Shown here piece after piece: positions 24,755-37,600 of a stretch of 64,000 nt of DNA. The notes below the pieces were generated by a model. That model made no database searches. It saw only the letters and a program-made list of their open reading frames with translations, and was not told the DNA's origin. How positions within the stretch are numbered: the stretch's first letter is position 1; each line of letters starts with the position of its first letter. The stretch is taken from NCBI RefSeq assembly GCF_002250655.1, contig NZ_NOZR01000008.1:124001-188000 (forward strand), written 5' to 3'. The position numbers were made by a program, and so were the translations under genes. This DNA comes from Mycolicibacterium sphagni (GTDB lineage Bacteria; Actinomycetota; Actinomycetes; Mycobacteriales; Mycobacteriaceae).

Positions 24755-26350
24755 CTAGCCGTTGACGCTTTGGCTTTCACTTCGCTGACTGGGCTGTATC
24801 AGGTTCATGGGACGGGCCAGCTGCGTCGGTGCCCGCCGGCCGCGCAGTTCGACGATCTCACCGACGTTCCAGCACAACGCTTCAGCATCCAGCGCACCGC
24901 TGACCGCGATCGCCGACGCCAGCACGTGGCCGCCCTCGATCTTGGCCAGTTCGGTCAGTCGGGCGGCTTCGTTGACCGGGTCGCCGATGACGGTGTACTC
25001 GAACCGGGCCTGCGCGCCGATGTGCCCGGCGATCGCTCGCCCGGCCGACACTCCGATGCCGAAATCGGTCTGGCCCAGCACCCCGACAAGTTCGTCGTGC
25101 AGCTCTCGGGAGGCCGCCAGCGCTGCGCCGGAGGCGTCGGGGTGCTCGATCGGCGCACCGAAAATGCACAGCGCCGCGTCGCCCTGGAACTTGTTGACGA
25201 AGCCGCCATGCTTCTTGACGGTGTCGACCACCACCCGGAAGAACTCATTGAGCATGCTCACGACCTCGCTCGGCGGCCGTGAGGCGGCTAGCTGGGTCGA
25301 GCCCACCAGGTCGACGAACAGCACCGCGACATCGCGTTCCTGGCCGCCGAGCTCGGTGCCGCGCTCCAGGGCTCGCCGGGCGACGTCTTCACCGACGTAG
25401 CGGCCGAACAGGTCGCGCAGTCGCTGCCGTTCGCTCAGATCCCGGACCATGTCGTTGAAGCCGGCTTGCAGCAGGCCGAGCTCGCTGGCGTCATAGATCT
25501 GCATGTGGGCGTTGTAGTTGCCGCGCTGAACCTCCCCGAGCGCCCAGCGCAGCTGCCGCAGCGGGTCGGCGATCGACATGGCCGCCAGCACATTGCCGGC
25601 CAGCCCGATCACCAGCGCGGCGACCGCCATCAGCAGGATCGGCGTGAACAGCGCGTCGGCGGACGCCGCCAGCAGCGAGAACTTGCTGGCCACGATCGAG
25701 AGCACGATGGCCAGCAGCGGCACCCCAGTGGACAGCAGCCAGGTCAGCACCAGCCGCTGGATGACGCCGGGGCGGTGGAACTTGTCCGGCACACCGCCGC
25801 GCAACGCGGCGACCGCGACCGGCCGCAGGACCCGCTCGGATTGCAGATACCCGATGATCGACGTGGCAGTGGCGCCGAGCAGGGTGGCCACCGCCAGCAC
25901 GGGTGCGGCGCGGCTGGCCACCGGCCAGCTGGCGGCGATGAACACCACCGCGCCGAGCACCCAGTTGGTCATGCTGATCGCCGAGCGGTAGACGGGCATC
26001 CGCAGCGCCCGCAGCCGCGCATGTTCGGTGACGGCCGGGACATCCTCGGCCAGCAGTGCGTCACGGCGTTGCCAGCGGAACACCGGGATGAGCAACCTCA
26101 GGCTGATGATTGCGCCCACGGTGAACGAAATGAAGAGGTAACTCAGGAAGACGACCAGGTTCGGCGTCGGTAGATCCTGCAATATGACCCGATCCGAGGG
26201 CGGCAGACCGAACCGCAAAAAGCCCAATACGAGCAGGGCTCCGATGATGTCGGCCTGCAGCATGCCCAGCAAGAACACCGGCCACGGAGTGCGCGCAACC
26301 CACCGGACGAACCCACTGATTCGCCCCGGGCTGAGCTGCGCGGTGGTCAC
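24755..26350 (-). CDS. Six-helix membrane adenylate cyclase with HAMP domain (Rv3645-like)
   Basis: The 531-residue protein has about six transmembrane helices in residues 1-270, then a HAMP domain (ADPLRQLRWALGEVQRGNY) and a class III cyclase catalytic domain (about 335-500). Metal aspartates are in VAVLFVDLVGST and the following region, the adenine-specifying lysine is in FVNKFQGD, and the second substrate/transition-state region is FEYTVIGDPVNEAARL. It makes cAMP. In M. tuberculosis Rv3645 is a major cAMP source and is linked to fatty-acid sensing and drug tolerance. It starts at GTG and converges on topA. With crp and the Crp site at acs it forms a cAMP theme in this window. Confidence 0.9.
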   Translation of the reverse strand: MTTAQLSPGRISGFVRWVARTPWPVFLLGMLQADIIGALLVLGFLRFGLPPSDRVILQDLPTPNLVVFLSYLFISFTVGAIISLRLLIPVFRWQRRDALLAEDVPAVTEHARLRALRMPVYRSAISMTNWVLGAVVFIAASWPVASRAAPVLAVATLLGATATSIIGYLQSERVLRPVAVAALRGGVPDKFHRPGVIQRLVLTWLLSTGVPLLAIVLSIVASKFSLLAASADALFTPILLMAVAALVIGLAGNVLAAMSIADPLRQLRWALGEVQRGNYNAHMQIYDASELGLLQAGFNDMVRDLSERQRLRDLFGRYVGEDVARRALERGTELGGQERDVAVLFVDLVGSTQLAASRPPSEVVSMLNEFFRVVVDTVKKHGGFVNKFQGDAALCIFGAPIEHPDASGAALAASRELHDELVGVLGQTDFGIGVSAGRAIAGHIGAQARFEYTVIGDPVNEAARLTELAKIEGGHVLASAIAVSGALDAEALCWNVGEIVELRGRRAPTQLARPMNLIQPSQRSESQSVNG

Positions 26351-26443
26351 CAGCCCACCGTATCGGTACAGGGCGACCGATCTGCACCTTCATGACCCGG
26401 TGGGCGGTGGTTGTGTCGTTGCTGGGCACTAGTGTTTGAGGCG

Positions 26444-27658
26444 ATGTCCGGAGTTTTCAGTCGGCTGGTCGGCCAGAGCGCCGTGGAAGCAGAGCTCGTG
26501 GGTGCCGCACGGGCTGCGCGGGGTGATTCCGCTCACGATGCGCTGACGACCGGGACCATGACACATGCGTGGCTGATTACCGGACCGCCCGGTTCAGGGC
26601 GTTCGGTGGCCGCGCAGTGCTTCGCCGCCGCGCTGCAGTGTTCTGCTGACGGCACTCCGGGGTGCGGGGAGTGCCGGGCCTGCACGACGACGATGGCCGG
26701 CACCCACGGCGACGTCCGGCGCATCATTCCCGAGGGCCTGTCGATCGGCGTCGACGAGATGCGCAACATCGTGCAGATCGCGTCGCGGCGGCCTAGCACC
26801 GGCCGCTGGCAGATCGTCGTGGTCGAGGATGCCGACCGTCTCACCGAGGGGGCGGGGAACGCGTTGCTCAAAGTCGTGGAGGAGCCACCGCCGTCGACCG
26901 TGTTCCTGCTCTGTGCACCGTCGGTGGACCCCGAGGACATCGCGATCACCCTGCGGTCGCGATGTCGGCATGTGGCGCTGGTGACGCCGCCGACCGCCGC
27001 GATCGCGCAGGTGCTGGTCGACAACGACGGGCTGTCGGAGGGCGACGCGCAATGGGCGGCGTCGATCAGCGGCGGTCACGTCGGCCGAGCCCGGCGGCTG
27101 GCCACCGATCCCGATGCGCGCGATCGGCGTACCAGGGCGCTGAGCCTGGCCCGCGACGCCGCAACCCCGTCGCGGGCCTATGCAGCCGCAGAAGAGCTGG
27201 TGGCCGCTGCGGAGGCTGAAGCGAAGGCACTCAACGTCGGGCGTGACGAGGCCGAAACGGAGGAGCTGCGCACCGCCCTTGGCGCTGGCGGCACCGGGAA
27301 GGGTGCCGCTGGCGCGCTGCGCGGATCCGCGGGGGCGCTCAAGGATCTCGAACGGCGGCAGAAATCCCGCCAGACCCGGGCCTCGCGCGACGCCCTGGAT
27401 CGGGCGCTGATCGATTTGGCCACGTACTTCCGCGACGCCCTGCTGGTGGCCAGTGGGGCGGGCGCGGTCGCGCCGAGTCATCCCGATATGGCCGAGCGGG
27501 TGGCGGCCCTGGCCGCACACGCCTCCCCGGAGCGGCTGCTGCGCTGTATCGAGGCGGTTCTGGAGTGCCGCGAGGCCCTGGCCACCAACGTCAAGCCCAA
27601 ATTCGCCGTCGATGCGCTGGTGGCGACCGTGGGTCAAGCACTTCGTTCGGACCTGTAG
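26444..27658 (+). CDS. holB: DNA polymerase III subunit delta prime
   Basis: The 404-residue clamp-loader AAA+ subunit starts at the ATG at 26444 (MSGVFSRLVGQ). The P-loop reads GPPGSGRS, with Arg in place of the Walker lysine, so it should not hydrolyse ATP, as expected of delta prime. The zinc module is C-X8-C-X2-C-X2-C (CSADGTPGCGECRAC). The SRC region appears as LRSRCRHV. A glycine/alanine-rich linker near residue 285-300 is typical of mycobacterial versions. It works with DnaX and HolA to load the sliding clamp. Confidence 0.9.
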   Translation: MSGVFSRLVGQSAVEAELVGAARAARGDSAHDALTTGTMTHAWLITGPPGSGRSVAAQCFAAALQCSADGTPGCGECRACTTTMAGTHGDVRRIIPEGLSIGVDEMRNIVQIASRRPSTGRWQIVVVEDADRLTEGAGNALLKVVEEPPPSTVFLLCAPSVDPEDIAITLRSRCRHVALVTPPTAAIAQVLVDNDGLSEGDAQWAASISGGHVGRARRLATDPDARDRRTRALSLARDAATPSRAYAAAEELVAAAEAEAKALNVGRDEAETEELRTALGAGGTGKGAAGALRGSAGALKDLERRQKSRQTRASRDALDRALIDLATYFRDALLVASGAGAVAPSHPDMAERVAALAAHASPERLLRCIEAVLECREALATNVKPKFAVDALVATVGQALRSDL

Positions 27659-27688
27659 ACTCACTGCTCGGCCCTGGCGAAGGGCCGC

Positions 27689-27761
27689 GCCACCTTAGCT
27701 CAGTCGGTAGAGCGATTCACTCGTAATGAATAGGTCAGGAGTTCGATTCTCCTAGGTGGCT
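27689..27761 (+). tRNA. tRNA-Thr (anticodon CGT)
   Basis: The 73-nt cloverleaf has the acceptor stem GCCACCT/AGGTGGC, D-arm TAGCTCAGTCGGTAGAGC, anticodon stem ATTCA/TGAAT with loop CTCGTAA (anticodon CGT, reading ACG), TTCGATT T-loop and discriminator T. CCA is not encoded. It lies between holB and the converging CMD-family gene. A small hairpin (27670-27686) precedes it. Confidence 0.95.
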
Positions 27762-27764
27762 CCG

Positions 27765-28130
27765 CTATGTCTTGCCGAGTTCCTCGGCAGCGATGTTTCG
27801 GGCCGTGGCCGCGGCCGGGAAGCCGGCGTAGCCGCTCGCGTGATAGATCACCTCGGCAAGCTCGTCGTCGGACAAACCGTTCTGCTTGGCGATCCGGAAG
27901 TGCGCCTTCATCTCCTCGGTGGCTCGCAGGGCGATCAAAATGCCCAGCGTCACCAGGCTCCGGTCGCGGCGGCTGAGCCCTTCGCGGGTCCACAGCCGGC
28001 CGAACACGCTCTCCACGCCGATATCCATCAGTTCGGGGGCGAAGCCGCCGAATTCGACGTCGCCGTCGGGCAGCGTCCCGGGCAGCATCTCCCGGAAAAC
28101 GCGTAGACCATCCTCACGCAAGTTAGACAT
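27765..28130 (-). CDS. Carboxymuconolactone decarboxylase (CMD) family protein
   Basis: The 121-residue alpha-helical protein of the PcaC/AhpD superfamily shows RRDRSLVTLGILIALRATEEMKAH, where family members carry the substrate-facing acid and histidine, and DELAEVIYHASGYAGFP. It has no CXXC motif, so it is not an AhpD-type peroxidase partner. No protocatechuate pathway genes flank it, so gamma-carboxymuconolactone is not necessarily the substrate. It ends just after the tRNA and starts with ATG. Confidence 0.85.
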   Translation of the reverse strand: MSNLREDGLRVFREMLPGTLPDGDVEFGGFAPELMDIGVESVFGRLWTREGLSRRDRSLVTLGILIALRATEEMKAHFRIAKQNGLSDDELAEVIYHASGYAGFPAAATARNIAAEELGKT

Positions 28131-28157
28131 GCAAACTACTTTGGCACACCGGGTGGA

Positions 28158-31261
<3,104 letters not shown>

Positions 31262-31265
<4 letters not shown>

Positions 31266-31981
31266 CGGCGCATCTTTCCGCGTAGAAACCCGTCGAAGAC
31301 GATGTTGATGCCGTTGAGCAACGGCTGCCCCTTGGACATCGAGTACTCGGTGTAGAGAATCTCGACCGGCTCTTCGGCTACCCGCCAGTGGTTTTCGACG
31401 ATCAGCGCAATGAACTCTCCTGCGTGGCTCATCCCGTTCATCGTGAGGCTGAGATTGTCGGCGACGGTCTTGTTGAACACCCGCAGCCCGTTGTGCGCGT
31501 CGGTCAGCCGCAGCCGCTGACTGCTCCGGCTCAGCCGCGCCGCGGTGCGCAGGACCAGCCGCTTCAGTGGCGGGGTCTGGCTGACGGTGGAGCCGGCGAA
31601 CCGGGTGCCGATCACGACGTCGACGTCGCCCTTGGACAGCCGGTCGATCATCACGAGGACATCCTTGACGCGGTGCTGCCCGTCGGCATCGAAGGTGACG
31701 AACACCGCAGCGCCGGGTTGGCTACGCGCGTATTCCACGCCGGTCTGGATCGCTGCGCCCTGCCCGAGATTCACCGGATGCCGCACCACATGGGCGCCGG
31801 CGCGCAGCGCGATATCGGCCGTGTCGTCCTTGCTGCCGTCATCGACGCAGACCACGTGGTCGAAGACTTGGCGCAGGTCAGCGATGACGTCACCGATGAC
31901 CGTCGCTTCGTTGAACGCCGGCACGATGATCCAGGCGTCGGGGTAAGGCGTGTCGATGACCACAAGGTACACGCCGTTCAC
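31262..31981 (-). CDS. ppgS: Polyprenyl-phosphate N-acetylgalactosaminyl synthase (GT2)
   Basis: The 239-residue family 2 glycosyltransferase has IIVPAFNEATVIGDV, the acidic motif VVCVDDGSKDDT and the DxD-like FVTFDADGQHRVKDV. It lacks a transmembrane tail, as expected when the DUF2304 partner anchors it. M. tuberculosis Rv3631 transfers GalNAc to decaprenyl phosphate, the donor for the galactosamine decoration of arabinogalactan. The start is the GTG at 31981, 7 bp after the flippase-like gene; nearby internal GTG codons are possible. Confidence 0.88.
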
Positions 31982-31988
31982 CGTGGGT

Positions 31989-33275
31989 TCAGCGCGCGGC
32001 GCGGGCCAGCGCTGCCAAATGGACGGCTATTCCGACCAGCGGCCCGCACAGCAGCGCCACCACGGTGCGATCGGTCAGACTCAGCGGCAGCGTCAGCAGT
32101 GCCGTCGAGGCGACCGTTGCCCCCACCCAGCCGATCGAGTAGGCCCGGTGCAGGGCGGCCGCCACCGTCGCGGCCCCGGTCACGGTCAACAGGGCGATCG
32201 CCACCGCCCCCCCGGTCAGCCAGGCCAGCAGCGCCCCGCCGGGGCCGTACTGGTCGCCGAACGCCACCCGGATCAGCCACGGGCCGAGCAGTCCGGCGGC
32301 CAGGATGCCGACGGCACCGAGGCCGACCACCACGGCCGCGGGGGCGATGAGCGCCTTGAGCCGGTGCCCGCGGTGGTCCACGAAGTGCGCGATCAGATTG
32401 CCCTGCATCGCGGTCAGCGGGACCAGCAGCGGCGCCCGCGTCAGCGTCACCGCCAGGATCACCACCCCGCCGGCCGCGCCGAGCTCACCGCCTGAAGTCG
32501 CCTTGAGTAACACCGGGAACCCCATGACGAGCACCGCGCTCGCGCCGGCAGCGGCGATCGAGTGGGCCGCGCCGCGCAGGAAGGTCGCGGTGTCGCCCGG
32601 TGTGCGCAGCTCCGCCGCGGCGCGCGCCCCCGGCGAGACCGCCAGCACCAGTAGCCATCCCGCCGCGCCGGCCACCGTGGCCCAGAGGAAACCGTTGAGC
32701 CCCCAGCCCACCGCGAAGGCCAGCGCGGCAACCACCACCCGCATCACGGCGTCGACGACCATCAGCGCCCCGTAGCCGCCCCACCGTCCGGTGCCGGCGA
32801 GCAACCCCAAAAGCGTTGCATGGAGACAGAATCCGGCCAGGCCCACGCAGAGCAGCGCGACCGACAACGGGCGGGATTCGCTGAACACGTGCGGTGCCCA
32901 CAGCGGGGACGTGGCCGCCATGACGATGACGGCGACCACGCCGACGCCCGTGGCCACCCGCATGGGATGGGCGCGGGGCCCGTCGACGATGTCGACGTAG
33001 TGCGCGGCCCGCACTTCCCGGGTGGCCTCTTGCAGCAGCCCGTACGCCGCGCCGTTGACCAGTCCGAACGCCCCCCAGAACACCCCGAACACCGAGAAGC
33101 CAGCCGGATTCAGTGCGCGGGCGGCCAAATACAGCACGGCGTAGCCGCACAGCGCCGAGATCGCGGTTGCCGCCCCGACCCGGACCACCGTGCCGCGGGT
33201 CATCGCCCCGGTCCCGTTGATCGGATGGGCTCCGGTGGCGCTCAGCGCCTCGAAGGAGGCGCCCGCGTCGGTCAC
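31989..33275 (-). CDS. Polysaccharide-flippase-like membrane protein (Rv3630-like)
   Basis: The protein has 428 residues with about 12 predicted helices evenly spread, for example around VGAATAISALCGYAVLYLAARAL and MRVATGVGVVAVIVMAAT. This is the layout of MATE/Wzx-type exporters. No motif proves transport. I start at the GTG at 33275, which overlaps the M1 peptidase stop (GTGA). The frame also runs on into the peptidase gene, but that part has the character of a shadow. It may flip the PpgS product or another lipid-linked unit; this is inferred from context. Confidence 0.78.
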   Translation of the reverse strand: MTDAGASFEALSATGAHPINGTGAMTRGTVVRVGAATAISALCGYAVLYLAARALNPAGFSVFGVFWGAFGLVNGAAYGLLQEATREVRAAHYVDIVDGPRAHPMRVATGVGVVAVIVMAATSPLWAPHVFSESRPLSVALLCVGLAGFCLHATLLGLLAGTGRWGGYGALMVVDAVMRVVVAALAFAVGWGLNGFLWATVAGAAGWLLVLAVSPGARAAAELRTPGDTATFLRGAAHSIAAAGASAVLVMGFPVLLKATSGGELGAAGGVVILAVTLTRAPLLVPLTAMQGNLIAHFVDHRGHRLKALIAPAAVVVGLGAVGILAAGLLGPWLIRVAFGDQYGPGGALLAWLTGGAVAIALLTVTGAATVAAALHRAYSIGWVGATVASTALLTLPLSLTDRTVVALLCGPLVGIAVHLAALARAAR

Positions 33276-34609
33276 AGCTTCGGCACCCCGGTCGAGAACA
33301 GCCATGCGTTCCACAGCGGACGCAGCGATTCGTCGGCGTAGTTGGCGGCAAGGCCGGTGAAGTCGTCGGTCACCACGGTGCTGTGCTGGTAACGGTTGGT
33401 CCAATCCCGGAGCAGCGCAAAGAACTTGTCGTCGCCGATGGTGCGGCGCAGCACATGCAGCGTGAGTGCGCCGCGCTTGTAGACCCGGTCGTCGAACATG
33501 TCGCGCGGTCCTGGATCGGCCAGCAGCAGGTTCTGTGGTGCCGAGGCCAGCTTCGAGTGGTAGTGGCGCGCCCACTGGTCGGCGGTCTGGCCGCCGGAAT
33601 TCTCCGACCACAACCATTCGGCGTAGCAGGCGAATCCCTCGTGCAGCCAGATGTCGCGCCAGCGTCGCACCGTGACGCTGTTGCCGAACCACTGGTGGGC
33701 CAGTTCGTGGGCGATCAGGCGTTCAGAACGGCGGCTGCCGTCACAATGATTGGCGCCGAAGATCGAAATGCCTTGTGCCTCAAGTGGTATCTCGAGATCA
33801 TCATCGGTCACCACGACGGTATAGCCGTTGCTCAGCGGGTAGGGGCCGAACAGTTTGACGAACAGCTTCATCATCTGCGGCTGGCGCCCGAAGTCGTGGG
33901 CGAAGTTGGCGCGCAAGCGATCCGGTAGGACCCCCTGCATCGGCACCTTCTCTTTGGGCAGTCTGTTGGCACCGTACATGCCGATCTGCAAGGTCACCAG
34001 ATAGGTCGACGTCGGCTCCGGCTGCTCATAGGTCCACACGGTGTGCGCGGCACGGACCCGCCGCGACACCAGTTCGCCATTGGCCACCGCGCGATACGGG
34101 CTGTCGGTGCTGATCTGGATGCGATAGCTGGCCTTCGCGCTGGGATGGTCATCGCACGGAAACCACGACGCGGCTCCGTTCGGTTGCCCGGCGACCAGCA
34201 CGCCGTTCGACAGCTCCTCGAAACCGACTTCGCCCCAATAACTTCGGATTGGCCGCGGCGATCCGCCGTAGCGCACACTGATCGACATCGCCGCGCCGGC
34301 CGGCAGCGGCGCGGACAACGCGATATGCAACTTTCCGTTCGAGGAGCTGAAATGGGCTGGGCGACGGCCGTTGACTGTCACCTTCGTCACCGACAGCGCG
34401 TCGGACAGGTCCAGGGTGAATGTTTTCAGCGAGGCCAGCGTTGCGGCGGTGATGGTGGCGGTGCCGGTGAGCCGGTTGATCGCGACCTTGTACTCCAGGT
34501 CCAATTCGTAGCGCGACACCCGGTAGCCGAAGTTGCCGTTGTTGGGCAGATACGGGTCGATGACGGGTGGGCCGCCTTTTTTGGCGGCCTTCTTGGCGGG
34601 ATGTTTCAC
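33272..34609 (-). CDS. M1-family zinc metallopeptidase (short form)
   Basis: The 445-residue protein has the M1 beta-sandwich N-domain and a thermolysin-like catalytic domain. The zinc motif is HELAHQWFG with the third ligand Glu in IWLHEGFACY. The GAMEN exopeptidase motif is replaced by the region PLEAQGISIFG, and the C-terminal helical domain of aminopeptidase N is missing, as in other short bacterial M1 proteins. There is no signal peptide; the N-terminus is lysine-rich (KHPAKKAAKKGG). It is coupled at both ends: start overlaps the Pls-like stop, and stop overlaps the flippase start. See findings for the possible link with the Pls-like enzyme. Confidence 0.87.
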   Translation of the reverse strand: MKHPAKKAAKKGGPPVIDPYLPNNGNFGYRVSRYELDLEYKVAINRLTGTATITAATLASLKTFTLDLSDALSVTKVTVNGRRPAHFSSSNGKLHIALSAPLPAGAAMSISVRYGGSPRPIRSYWGEVGFEELSNGVLVAGQPNGAASWFPCDDHPSAKASYRIQISTDSPYRAVANGELVSRRVRAAHTVWTYEQPEPTSTYLVTLQIGMYGANRLPKEKVPMQGVLPDRLRANFAHDFGRQPQMMKLFVKLFGPYPLSNGYTVVVTDDDLEIPLEAQGISIFGANHCDGSRRSERLIAHELAHQWFGNSVTVRRWRDIWLHEGFACYAEWLWSENSGGQTADQWARHYHSKLASAPQNLLLADPGPRDMFDDRVYKRGALTLHVLRRTIGDDKFFALLRDWTNRYQHSTVVTDDFTGLAANYADESLRPLWNAWLFSTGVPKL

Positions 34610-37600
34610 GCGGCGCTGTCCTCGGGTTTACCCGTGCTGCCGGCGTCCCGAGACTTCTTCCGCGAAATCACCCAGGGTGCAATGGGATTGCCTTGCCAGC
34701 GGGTCGACGGCGGCACCACGTCGCCGCGCATCACCAGCGACGCTGGGCCGACGGTGGCGCCCGCGCCGAGCTTGGCGGCGGGCAAGGCCACGCAATGCGG
34801 TCCCAGCGTGGCGCCCTCGTCGAGCACCACGGTGTCCATCCGCATGATCCGATCGTGGAACAGATGCGTCTGCACCACGCAGCCGCGGTTGACGGTGCTG
34901 GCACGCTGCAATGTCACCAGATCCGCCTCAGGCAGCCAATACGTCTCGCACCACACACCGCGGCCGATCGTCGCGCCCAGCGCCCGCAACCACAGGTTCA
35001 TCACCGGCGTGCCGCTGGCCGCGCGGGCGAACCACGGCCCGGCCACGGTTTCGACGAAAGTATCCGACACTTCGTTGCGCCAGACAAACGACGACCACAG
35101 TGGTTGTTCACCACTCCGGATCCGGCCCACCACAAGCCATTTGGCGGCCACGGCGATGCCGCCGGCCAGCGCGCCCGCGGTCAGCAACACGATGCCACCG
35201 GCCAGGGCGGCCCAGCCGTAGTTGAACTTGTACGCCAGCGCCTGGAACGCGATCAACACCGCGACCCCGATCGCAAAGCTGACGATCACCGGGATGAGCC
35301 GGCACGTTTCGACCGCCGAGCGGAACACCTTCAGCCGCAGCGGCGGGCTGTAGGTCAGCGATGCGTCGGCTTCGTCGGCGTGGCGGCGCAACCGGATCGG
35401 CGGGCTGCCCAGCCATGACGAACCGGCCTTGGCTTTGTGCGGCGTCGCCGAGAGGACGGCGACCAGACCGTCGTCGGGCACCCGGCGGCCGGGCTGGGTG
35501 ATGCCGGAGTTGCCCAGGAACGCCCGCTTGCCGACGGTGGCCTTGGCCACGTGGATCCAGCCGCCGCCGAGTTCATAGGAGGCGACCATGGTGTCGTCGG
35601 CCAGGAAGGCGCCGTCTTCGACGACGGTGAACTTCGGGGTCAGCAGCGCGGTCGAGATCTCGGTATTGCGGCCTACTTTCGCGCCGAGGAGCCGCAACCA
35701 CCACGGGGTGAGCAGGCTGGCGTACACGGGAAACAAGTAGTTGCGGGCGGCGTCCATCAGGCGTTCGGTGGCCCACAGCTGCCAACCGATCCGGCTGCGC
35801 ACCGGGTGGTAGCCCTCGCGCAGGCCGAGCGCCAGGATGCGGACCCCCAACACCGTGACCCCGGCGTACACGGCGAGCGCGGCCAGTGCGGCCACCGGGA
35901 TCCACGGTGCGGCGGCACCGATCGCCGACATCAGCGTCGCGCTGTGTCGTGCCGGCCACACCAACACGGCCAGACCGACTCCCAGCGACACCAATGGCAC
36001 CGAGCCCAGCAGCATTGACGTCACGCCGTACATGGCGACCCAGTGGGCGGCCCGCGGGGGCCGGTATTCGGGCCATGGGTGGCGGGCTTTGCCGGACTTC
36101 ACCGCCGGTGAACCCTTCCAGAACTGCCCGTTCTTGACCCTGCCGACGACACCCGAGCCGGGCGCCACATCGGCGTTCTTGCCGATGACCGCGCCGGGAA
36201 ACAAGGTGGTACGGGCCCCGATGGACGCGTCGTTGCCGACAGTGATCGGGCCGACGTGGAAGAGGTCGCCGTCAATCCAATGGCCGGTCAGGTCGACCTC
36301 CGGTTCGATGGACACCCGGTGGCCCAGGCGCATCATCCCGGTCACCGGAGGCGCCGAGTGCAGATCCACGCCTTTGCCGACCTTGTTACCCAGCGCCCGT
36401 GCGTAATACACCAGCCACGGTGCGCCCGCCAGGTTCTCCGCGCCGCTGGCGTCGGCCAGCCGTTCGGCCAGCCACACCCGCAGATGCTCCGATCCGCCGC
36501 GGCGGTAGGTGCCCTGCTCGAGGCCCGACAACAACATCCGCGCGCCCAGCACCGCGATGCCCATCCGCCCGATCGGGGTGACGAACAAGACGAAGGCCGC
36601 CACCACCCACCACCAGTTGACTGCCACCAGCCACGGCAACGGATGCACGGCGGCGGCCACATTGTTGACCAGAGCCAGCCACGTCACCCACTGCAGGCCG
36701 GTCAGGGTCGCCAGCGGAACCGACAGCAGCACCTGTGCTGCCTGCGTGGTCACCGGCGTGGGGTCGACGTCGCGCGGGGTGACCGCGACCGCGGGGGCGA
36801 GCTCGTCGAGGAACTCGGCCAGCGATCCCAACCGGGGATGGTCGTAGAGCTGGGCGACGGTCAGCTGGGGGTAGCGCTCCCGCAGTGCGGCCACCAGCTG
36901 CGCTGCCGAGAGCGAGCCGCCACCGAGGGCGAAGAAATCCGCCTCCGGGCCGTCCACCACCGCACCCAGGACGTCGCGCCACAGCCCGGCCAGCCAGCCC
37001 ATGGTGCCACCCAGATCAGGCTCTTTGTCCTGGTAGCCCGGCGGCGGCCAGGGCAGCGCGGCGCGATCGACCTTGCCCGAGGTCCGGGTGGGCAGTTCGT
37101 CGAGCAACACCAGCCGTGGCACCAGGGCAGCGGGCAGGCTCGCGGCGAGGTGGACGCGGGCGGCGGCGAGGTCGAAATCCGGATCTGCGCTGGCGATATA
37201 GCCGACCAGCATCGGGGTGCCGCTGGCGGTGCGCCGCACCGCGGCCGCCCCGCCGCTGACACCGGGCAGGTTCACCAGAGCCGAGTCGACCTCGCCGAGT
37301 TCGATGCGGCGCCCACCGACCTTGACCTGATCGTCAGCGCGGCCCTGGAAGTACAGCCCGTCGTCCTCCAGCCGGACCAGATCACCGCTGCGGTAGGCGC
37401 GCGCCCATTGCAGCGACGGCATCGGTGCGTACTTCTCGGCGTCCTTCTCCGGGTCCAGGTAGCGCGCCAGGCCGACCCCGCCGATCACCAGCTCGCCGAC
37501 CTCGCCGAGAGCGACCGGAGCCCCTTCCTTGTCGACGACGGCCAGGTCCCAGCCCGGCAGCGGACGGCCGATGCTGACCGCGCTTTGGCCGTCGAGCCGC